IMG/VR virus record: IMGVR_UViG_3300048924_000230
Location: 1-32,019 of that record
DNA: 32,019 bases
Direction: 5' to 3' (one strand)
Source of the DNA: a virus
Positions 27,736-32,019 of the stretch are shown here, piece after piece; within the stretch, counting starts at the first letter, position 1; each line of letters starts with the position of its first letter. Made by a program: the position numbers and the translations under genes. Under the pieces are notes generated by a model. The model was not told the origin of the DNA and did not search any database. It was given only the letters and a program-made list of their open reading frames with translations.

Positions 27736-28050
27736 TCACGCTAGCCTTTTGGTGCCGGCTTTTTTTATGAATAATTGGGTAATGCTTATGACATTTCTTG
27801 TACCCATAACAAGGTTGAAAACCCACACGAGCAGATTAACAATTTCTTTGCGGGTTGCTGGCTCGGGTCCCTTGCTAAATTCGAAAATGAGCCAGATCGC
27901 AGTTAAGATTATTGCGATTTGGCTCAAAAGCACTGTTGTCATCAGAAAGTTTGCCCTTGCCTGAACTGGGGCTGCGAAAAACGCCAGTAACAGCCCGAGC
28001 ACGGCCACGGTAGTGCCTACTACCCCAGACAGCTGATTCGCGTATTCCAT
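27736..28050 (-). CDS. Three-TM membrane protein, third gene of the hicAB operon
   Basis: 104 residues with hydrophobic segments LSGVVGTTVAVLGLLLAFFAA, FLMTTVLLSQIAIILTAIWLIFEF and IVNLLVWVFNLVMGTRNVISI, and a basic end (KKAGTKRLA). Its ATG overlaps the hicB stop (TAATG), so it is translated with hicB. It is AT-rich and in the opposite direction to the late genes around it. HicAB loci normally have two genes; a coupled membrane protein is unusual. Function unknown: a membrane partner or an unrelated conversion gene. Confidence 0.75.
   Translation of the reverse strand: MEYANQLSGVVGTTVAVLGLLLAFFAAPVQARANFLMTTVLLSQIAIILTAIWLIFEFSKGPEPATRKEIVNLLVWVFNLVMGTRNVISITQLFIKKAGTKRLA
27743..27766 (+). 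terminator. Weak plus-strand terminator
   Basis: AGCC (27743-27746) and GGCT (27757-27760) with a 10-nt loop, followed by seven T (27760-27766). It overlaps the 3' end of the minus-strand membrane-protein gene, implying that something is transcribed in the plus direction across 27494-27735. Confidence 0.4.
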
Positions 28051-28475
28051 TATGCAGCCTCAACTGTGAAGATCAGCCGCTTGCCCAGTGCTGCGAGAGC
28101 TGCCTCGATCTGGTCCATTTTCGATGTATGCAGGAAGTCAACAAGGCGGTCGCCTTGGGTCTGACTCACCCCGAGCAATCTGCATAGATCGGCCTTGCGC
28201 ATACCCCGGTCCATCATCGCGTTCCACAGAGCGATCTTCGCGACTGTCACAGCCGGGAGATAGACAACGTGTTCGCCAGACTCTGGTGCACTTGCTTCCG
28301 GAATCACTTTTCGCTCGTCGACATAAATCGACAATGTGGTCTCGATTCCGTCCACGGCTTCCTGCAGCGCGTGCTGTTCGTCATCGCCGTAGCTGTTGAA
28401 CTGCGGCAGATCACGGCAGAACACTGCCAGCCCTGGCGTTTCATCACGTTCAAATCGAATTGCATAGTTGTACAT
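28050..28475 (-). CDS. hicB: HicB-family antitoxin
   Basis: 141 residues from ATG 28475, with GAGGAGTGACC directly before it. The N-terminal HicB fold (YNYAIRFERDETPGLAVFCRDLPQFNSYGDDEQHALQEAVDGIETTLSIYVDERKVIPEAS) is the degraded RNase-H-like domain that covers the toxin. The C-terminal HTH (ALWNAMMDRGMRKADLCRLLGVSQTQGDRLVDFLHTSKMDQIEAALAALG) binds the operator. It follows hicA by 51 bp. It should neutralise HicA and autoregulate through the palindrome at 28756-28777. Confidence 0.92.
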   Translation of the reverse strand: MYNYAIRFERDETPGLAVFCRDLPQFNSYGDDEQHALQEAVDGIETTLSIYVDERKVIPEASAPESGEHVVYLPAVTVAKIALWNAMMDRGMRKADLCRLLGVSQTQGDRLVDFLHTSKMDQIEAALAALGKRLIFTVEAA

Positions 28476-28526
28476 GGTCACTCCTCGGAGGTGATCGTTC
28501 AGCGGTCGGATAGGCGAAGGGGGCTC

Positions 28527-28706
28527 TCAAAGCCCCAGTTGTTTGATTATCGCCTTGCGGGTTCCTTCGGGCATTTCCTTAGCCCCGTGATCCGCGAAGG
28601 TTGTCTTATTGCCGTTTGGGGCGGTGACTTTGAAGTGGCTTCCTTTGCCAGCTTCGAAGGTCACCCCTTGAGCCTTCAACCATCGTCTGAACTCGCTGAA
28701 CTTCAT
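28527..28706 (-). CDS. hicA: HicA-family mRNA interferase toxin
   Basis: 59 residues, the normal length. KFSEFRRWLKAQGVTFEAGKGSHFKVTAPNGNKTTFADHGAKEMPEGTRKAIIKQLGL shows the dsRBD-like fold with the catalytic histidine in GKGSHFKV (His23) and the conserved end P-x-G-T-x-x-x-I-x-K-Q-L. ATG 28706 is used because GAGG lies 3-8 bases upstream; GTG 28709 is in frame. HicA cleaves mRNA when freed from HicB. In a prophage it may stabilise the lysogen or act in phage exclusion. Confidence 0.93.
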   Translation of the reverse strand: MKFSEFRRWLKAQGVTFEAGKGSHFKVTAPNGNKTTFADHGAKEMPEGTRKAIIKQLGL

Positions 28707-28734
28707 CACCTCGCCTCGTTGTTTGGATGAGTCC

Positions 28735-28762
28735 AGTATACATCACTTCTGTGGTAATACAA
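28735..28762 (-). promoter_or_regulatory. Promoter of the hic operon
   Basis: On the minus strand, -35 TTGTAT (28762-28757), a 16-bp spacer and -10 TATACT (28740-28735), 29 bp before hicA. The -35 lies inside the palindromic operator. Confidence 0.7.
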
Positions 28763-28777
28763 CAAATATGTTGTATT
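28756..28777. promoter_or_regulatory. HicB operator palindrome
   Basis: AATACAACA (28756-28764) and TGTTGTATT (28769-28777) with a 4-bp AATA centre: a perfect 9-bp inverted repeat covering the -35 box of the hic promoter, as expected for HicB autoregulation. Confidence 0.8.
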
Positions 28778-28807
28778 GCCGTTCATGCCCAGTACGGAGT
28801 CGAGCGC

Positions 28808-29137
28808 ATGGAATTTTTACAGCGCCTGTTCGATAAACTGGACTGGGCATTTGCTGGATTGCTTGGCGCTATCGCTGCAAGCTTCTGGCACCGAGATGAC
28901 CTGGTAGACCGAAAGGCGTGGGTGATCTTCATTTTCTCCGGCGCCGTAAGCGCCCATTACCTCACAGGACTGATCAGCGCCTACTTCGGAGTGGTTGAGC
29001 CTCGGAGTGTGGCGGGAGTTGGCTTCCTGTTGGGTACCTTCGGGGGGTCGCTCATCGCGGCGATCACCCGGGCCATCAAAGCCGCTGACCTCTGGGCTCT
29101 AATTCGCCAGCGGTTCGGGGGAGGCAATCCACCATGA
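28808..29137 (+). CDS. Holin-like membrane protein
   Basis: 109 residues from ATG 28808. Three hydrophobic segments: LDWAFAGLLGAIAASFW, VIFIFSGAVSAHYLTGLISAYF and VAGVGFLLGTFGGSLIAAITRAI, with a charged C-terminus ending RQRFGGGNPP. Size, three membrane helices and the coupled second membrane gene fit a class I phage holin, which would open the membrane for an endolysin. The frame opens at 28727, but that part overlaps the hic promoter. No endolysin is in the window. Confidence 0.75.
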   Translation: MEFLQRLFDKLDWAFAGLLGAIAASFWHRDDLVDRKAWVIFIFSGAVSAHYLTGLISAYFGVVEPRSVAGVGFLLGTFGGSLIAAITRAIKAADLWALIRQRFGGGNPP

Positions 29138-29493
29138 ACCTTGAACTGATCAACTCCATTGCCTGCGGCCTGATTGCGCTGTGGGCCACCTGGTGCGTGT
29201 TGAGCGGAAAGGTCCGGGACGGGATCGTCGGCAAGGTCATTTATTCGGCGATCGCCATCAGTGGCTTTGTGGTGATGACGCGCAACCAAACCCTCTTCTT
29301 CGGCCCGACCAATGCAGGGCTGACGCTTCATGCATCCCTCTGCCTGGCTGGAGTACGCCACATGTTCATGGTCACGTATTGGCCGGCGGTGAAGAAGTGG
29401 ATCTGCTCGAAGCTGAACTGCGAGCACTGCCTTCGTGATCCGCGCTTTGGTGCGCAGCCTGGCCAGGTGGATCGCCGCCGTCGGCCGCGCTGA
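29134..29493 (+). CDS. Second holin-like (putative 3TM holin family) protein
   Basis: 119 residues, ATG overlapping the previous stop. Hydrophobic segments SIACGLIALWATWCVL, IYSAIAISGFVVM and a weaker AGLTLHASLCLAGVRHMFMV, then a Cys-containing basic tail (ICSKLNCEHCLRDPRFGAQPG...RRRRPR). The layout resembles the phage_holin_3_7 family. It may be the partner (antiholin or pinholin) of the previous gene. Confidence 0.7.
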   Translation: MNLELINSIACGLIALWATWCVLSGKVRDGIVGKVIYSAIAISGFVVMTRNQTLFFGPTNAGLTLHASLCLAGVRHMFMVTYWPAVKKWICSKLNCEHCLRDPRFGAQPGQVDRRRRPR

Positions 29494-29495
29494 TC

Positions 29496-29532
29496 CGCGC
29501 CACAAATTCAGATGCGTCCGTTTCGTGGCGCG
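29496..29532. repeat. Palindromic element copy 3 (CGCGCCAC ... GTGGCGCG)
   Basis: CGCGCCACAAA (29496-29506) faces TTT-C-GTGGCGCG (29521-29532). The 8-bp outer arms are perfect and enclose a 21-nt loop. It lies in the gap between the second holin-like gene and the Tad2-like gene, ending 15 bp before that start. The right arm continues as GTGGCGCGCAC, as in rha. Confidence 0.8.
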
Positions 29533-29546
29533 CACGGAGATAGAAC

Positions 29547-29948
29547 ATGACCGACATCACTCGCCACCCCCTCATTTTGCAAGCCTATGAGGTCTGCCAG
29601 GCAATTGAGGCATGCGGCGCTTCGGTTGAGCTGACAAACGCAGTCTGCAAGGCCAGTGCGCTGATGTCCGATTTGGACAAGTCGATCCCAGACACCCGCA
29701 CCGGCATGAGCTTCGGTCTGGCGGTTGCCGCGATGAAGCAGGGGAAGCGCGTTGCGCGCCAAGGATGGAACGGCAAGGGCATGTGGCTGAAGCTCGTTCC
29801 TGAAGACCTAGCCGAGACAGTTGCCTTTCAGCACGAGGCATTGAAGCCGCTGCCGTGGATCGGCATGAAAACGGCAAATGAGCACTTTGTTCCATGGCTC
29901 GCATCGCAGACTGACGTGCTGTCGGATGACTGGACAGTATTTGAATGA
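29547..29948 (+). CDS. Tad2-like (DUF2829) anti-defence domain with helical N-terminus
   Basis: 133 residues; ATG 29547 with GGAGATAG upstream. Residues 1-48 form a helical domain (HPLILQAYEVCQAIEACGASVELTNAVCKASALMSDLDKSI) seen in other Pseudomonas phage proteins. Residues 53-133 match DUF2829: GMSFGLAVAAMKQGKRVARQGWNGKGMWLKLVPED ... LPWIGMKTANEHFVPWLASQTDVLSDDWTVFE. DUF2829 is the fold of Tad2, which binds and sequesters the cyclic ADP-ribose signal of the Thoeris defence. Binding-site identity cannot be judged by eye, so anti-Thoeris activity is inferred. The next gene overlaps by 4 bp. Confidence 0.85.
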   Translation: MTDITRHPLILQAYEVCQAIEACGASVELTNAVCKASALMSDLDKSIPDTRTGMSFGLAVAAMKQGKRVARQGWNGKGMWLKLVPEDLAETVAFQHEALKPLPWIGMKTANEHFVPWLASQTDVLSDDWTVFE

Positions 29949-30376
29949 CGACCATCGCCTACAAAGACGGCGTCATCGCCTATGACTCCCAGATCACCCG
30001 TGGTGACGTCATTACGTATGACGACTACGAGAAATGCCTGGAGCGGGAAGGAGTGAAGTTCTTCTGCTCCGGAGCGGTCTCGGATTATCCGCGTCTGGTG
30101 GACGTCTACTTCGGCGGCAAGCCAGAGGGCAACATCGACGCCTCAGCCCTCGTACTGGACGGCGACAAGCTGATGATGGTTGCAGTGGATGACGCCAGCG
30201 GCCTGTGGAAGGCCCCGGTCATGATGGATCGGCCTTACGCTATTGGCAGCGGTACGCCGTACGCTTTCGCGGCGATGGACATGGGCGCAACGGCTGTTCG
30301 GGCGGTGGAGATTGCGGCAAAGCGCGATACCAGCACTGGTGGGACGATTCGGGCAGTCGTTATCGCGGCAGAATAG
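29945..30376 (+). CDS. Phage Ntn-hydrolase, proteasome/HslV-like
   Basis: 143 residues beginning M-TTIAYKDGVIAYDSQITRG, the pattern of HslV/proteasome beta subunits (N-terminal nucleophile Thr2 after Met removal). Later features are D14, K30, CSGAVSDYPRLV, AIGSGTPYAFAAMDMG and RDTSTGGTIRAVVI. The order T-D-K-G-S-G-D parallels the active site of Ntn proteases. Such small homologues are known from phage genomes near structural genes. The substrate is unknown. Coupled to the Tad2-like gene (ATGA). Confidence 0.8.
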   Translation: MTTIAYKDGVIAYDSQITRGDVITYDDYEKCLEREGVKFFCSGAVSDYPRLVDVYFGGKPEGNIDASALVLDGDKLMMVAVDDASGLWKAPVMMDRPYAIGSGTPYAFAAMDMGATAVRAVEIAAKRDTSTGGTIRAVVIAAE

Positions 30377-30473
30377 GGAAGCGAAACGGCGAGGATGATA
30401 GGCGAATAAGTGCTATTGAAATGACAGTGCCTGCTCCCCATGTTCGTATTTCTGCCAATAAAGGAGTAGTGAA

Positions 30474-30665
30474 ATGTCTGAGATTGCAAAGGGTGATGTT
30501 GTTCAGCTGAAAAGCGGCGGACCAAAAATGACTGTTACCGAAGTGGGCAACTATGGGGGTGGCTGGGGTGCTGGTCCAGAGAACGGCGCTAAGTGTGTTT
30601 GGTTCGAAAAGAACAAGGCAGAGGAAAAGGTTTTTGACGTAGCGGTTCTGGTAAAGGCCGAGTGA
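30474..30665 (+). CDS. YodC/DUF2158-family small protein
   Basis: 63 residues; AAAGGAG lies 7-13 bases before ATG 30474. Pattern GDVVQLKSGGPKMTVTEVG ... CVWFEKNKAEEKVFDVAVL is the SH3-like DUF2158 (YodC) fold. Function is not known in any member. Lies between the Ntn-hydrolase and the terminase genes; lower GC than its neighbours. Confidence 0.85.
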   Translation: MSEIAKGDVVQLKSGGPKMTVTEVGNYGGGWGAGPENGAKCVWFEKNKAEEKVFDVAVLVKAE

Positions 30666-30734
30666 AGTCATAAATTTGGAGTCAGGGAGCGGGCCTGCAT
30701 TCTCCTCCCTGACGACTTCAATAAGGATGTAAAA

Positions 30735-31334
30735 ATGACAACCAAGCAACCCGATTGGGAGGCGATTGAACGCGCCTACCGGGCGGGTGCGCTTTCCATC
30801 AGAACCATTGCCGAACGCAATGGAATCAGTGACACCGCCATTCGCAAGAAAGCCAAGTCATCCGGATGGGCTCGCGACCTCTCAGAGCAGGTGCGCAAAG
30901 AGGTTCGCAACAAGCTGGTTCGCGGTGAGGTTCGCGAAGAGCATTGTGCGAACCCTGAGCGTGATGCTGAGATCGTCGAAGAGGCGGCTGAAGAGGGCGC
31001 ACGGGTTGTTCGCAGCCACCGGCGCGACATTCGCAAGGCCACGAACCTTGCGAACCTGCTGATGGATGACCTGCTGACCACGATCGGCAAGCGAGAAGAG
31101 ATCGAAGACTCGATTGAAGCCGAAACTGCGGATGATACGAACGGTATGCGGCGGGCGACGATGCTTTCCGCTGTGGCGCTGCCGAGCAACGCCAAAACCC
31201 TGTTTCAACTCTCGTCGGCCATGAAGAACCTCCAGGTGTTGGAGCGCCAAGCCTACAGCCTGGACGAGAAAGAGAAGACCGACGACTCGGAAGACCTCTC
31301 CAAGCTGATGGATGAATTATCGAAGGAAGCCTGA
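30735..31334 (+). CDS. terS: Terminase small subunit
   Basis: 199 residues; AAGGATG lies just before ATG 30735. The N-terminal HTH DWEAIERAYRAGALSIRTIAERNGISDTAIRKKAKSSGWARDL (residues 7-49) is the DNA-recognition domain of phage small terminases. A long helical, oligomerising part and an acidic C-terminal end (SEDLSKLMDELSKEA) follow and likely contact the large subunit. It selects the pac or cos site; its own gene or the region before it may contain that site. Confidence 0.88.
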   Translation: MTTKQPDWEAIERAYRAGALSIRTIAERNGISDTAIRKKAKSSGWARDLSEQVRKEVRNKLVRGEVREEHCANPERDAEIVEEAAEEGARVVRSHRRDIRKATNLANLLMDDLLTTIGKREEIEDSIEAETADDTNGMRRATMLSAVALPSNAKTLFQLSSAMKNLQVLERQAYSLDEKEKTDDSEDLSKLMDELSKEA

Positions 31335-31337
31335 CGC

Positions 31338-32019
31338 ATGAAGCCCGAGCACCTGAAATTGCTCCGGGACCGGTTCTGGCGACTGAACAACCTCTACTTC
31401 ATCACCGACAAGAACGGGAAGAAAGTCCGCTTCCGCATGACGCAGGAGCAGATCGACTACTTCCAGGGGATGCACACCCGCAACATCATCCTGAAGGCGC
31501 GGCAGCTTGGGTTCACCACCTTGGTCTGCATTGTCCAACTGGATGCTGCCCTGTTCGAGGCGGCGAAGTGCGCACTGATCGCTCACACCTTGAACGACGC
31601 CAAGCGATTGTTCCGGGAGAAGGTCAAATACGCTTACGACAATCTGCCCAGCGAGATCAAAGCCGCCAACCCTGCGCGAAACGATGCAGCGGGCGAACTG
31701 GTATTCAGCAAGGGCGGGTCGCTTTACGTCTCTACCTCCTTCCGGGGCGGCACGCTGCGTTACCTGCACGTGTCCGAGTTTGGGAAGATCTGCGCCAAGT
31801 TCCCGCACAAGGCTCGCGAGATCGTCACTGGCGCATTCGAGGCAGTTGCCGCTGAGTGCTTCGTCACGATTGAGTCGACGGCAGAAGGGCGTGCCGGTTA
31901 CTTTTTCGATTACTCACAGAGTGCGGAGAAGCAGCAACTTTCTGGTGTTCCGCTCGGCCTGCTGGACTGGAAGTTCTTCTTCTTCAGTTGGTGGCGTAAC
32001 CCGCTGTATTGGCTTGACC
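31338..32019 (+). CDS. terL: Terminase large subunit, 5' part
   Basis: ATG 31338 lies four bases after the small-subunit stop, with GAAGGAAG upstream; the frame is open to the window end (227 codons). The ATPase domain of packaging motors is visible. The adenine-side region is FRMTQEQIDYFQGMHTRNIILKARQLGFTT, where KARQLGFTT is a deviant Walker A. Walker B follows as TLRYLHVSEFGKIC, then the coupling segment ITIEST-type (VTIESTAEG). The nuclease domain is beyond the window. Confidence 0.93.
   Translation, partial: MKPEHLKLLRDRFWRLNNLYFITDKNGKKVRFRMTQEQIDYFQGMHTRNIILKARQLGFTTLVCIVQLDAALFEAAKCALIAHTLNDAKRLFREKVKYAYDNLPSEIKAANPARNDAAGELVFSKGGSLYVSTSFRGGTLRYLHVSEFGKICAKFPHKAREIVTGAFEAVAAECFVTIESTAEGRAGYFFDYSQSAEKQQLSGVPLGLLDWKFFFFSWWRNPLYWLD

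Noticed and set aside
29547-29690. N-terminal domain of the Tad2-like protein as an Acb2 cyclic-nucleotide sponge
   Set aside because: It lacks the recognisable Acb2 helical-hairpin sequence pattern. It is left as an unassigned helical domain.
1-32019. CRISPR arrays, insertion sequences, a second tRNA
   Set aside because: No regularly spaced direct repeats of CRISPR size, no transposase-like protein and no second cloverleaf were seen.

Overview
The window is the left part of a temperate, lambda-like (siphovirus-type) prophage in a Pseudomonas chromosome, probably of the fluorescens/putida side of the genus. The host assignment rests on the flank: the 3' end of ihfA overlapping a small MerR-type regulator, followed by tRNA-Pro(GGG), and on the Pseudomonas-style accessory phage genes (a DUF1654-type gene, Gp157, a Com-like gene). 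No host gene is seen to the right of the tRNA. The window ends inside the terminase large subunit, so the structural genes and the right attachment site lie outside it.

Layout. (1) 1-764: host flank, tRNA-Pro with promoter and terminator; the prophage begins at or just after the tRNA 3' end. (2) 804-2272: a tyrosine integrase and an overlapping excisionase-like HTH gene. (3) 2.3-17.3 kb: a long leftward early operon (minus strand) of small, often ATGA-coupled genes. It includes a DUF4406 protein, a large DNA cytosine methyltransferase, and a recombination cluster (Gp157, a Rad52/Sak-like annealing protein, a GHKL ATPase). Plus-strand islands interrupt it: a three-part set of membrane-protein genes that look like lysogenic-conversion (moron) genes, and four further small ORFs. 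One minus-strand gene (3283-3942) is broken by an in-frame TAG. (4) 17.5-20.5 kb: the immunity region. Leftward promoter P_L is covered by two operators and followed by a boxA antitermination signal. A LexA box precedes a DUF1654-like gene. A possible superinfection-exclusion gene sits just behind a CI repressor of S24 type. Three more operators of the same consensus, TTAACC-N3-GGTTAA, control P_R and cro. (5) 20.5-26.6 kb: the rightward early operon: cro, a CII-like regulator, rha, an HNH fusion protein, replication genes with an internal iteron cluster that looks like the phage origin, ninB-like, ninG and a gene in the position of Q. (6) 26.6-32.0 kb: tandem terminators, a structured leader before a Mu Com-like gene, a hicAB operon with a third membrane-protein gene, two holin-like genes, a Tad2-like anti-defence protein, a phage Ntn-hydrolase, a DUF2158 protein, and terminase small and large subunits.

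How the parts work together. CI binds five related operators to hold both early promoters off. SOS should inactivate CI through its S24 domain and also derepress the LexA-boxed gene. Leftward transcription then passes a boxA site into recombination, methylation and int/xis. Rightward transcription makes replication proteins acting on the iterons inside their own gene, and the Q-position protein would carry transcription past the tandem terminators into lysis and packaging.

Most notable for a second look: a palindromic element (arms CGCGCCAC / GTGGCGCG) present three times, two of them inside coding sequences; the Tad2-like domain fused to a helical N-terminus; the hicAB-membrane protein operon; two tandem perfect palindromes before the DUF4406 operon; the repeat-bearing methyltransferase; and the structured Com leader.
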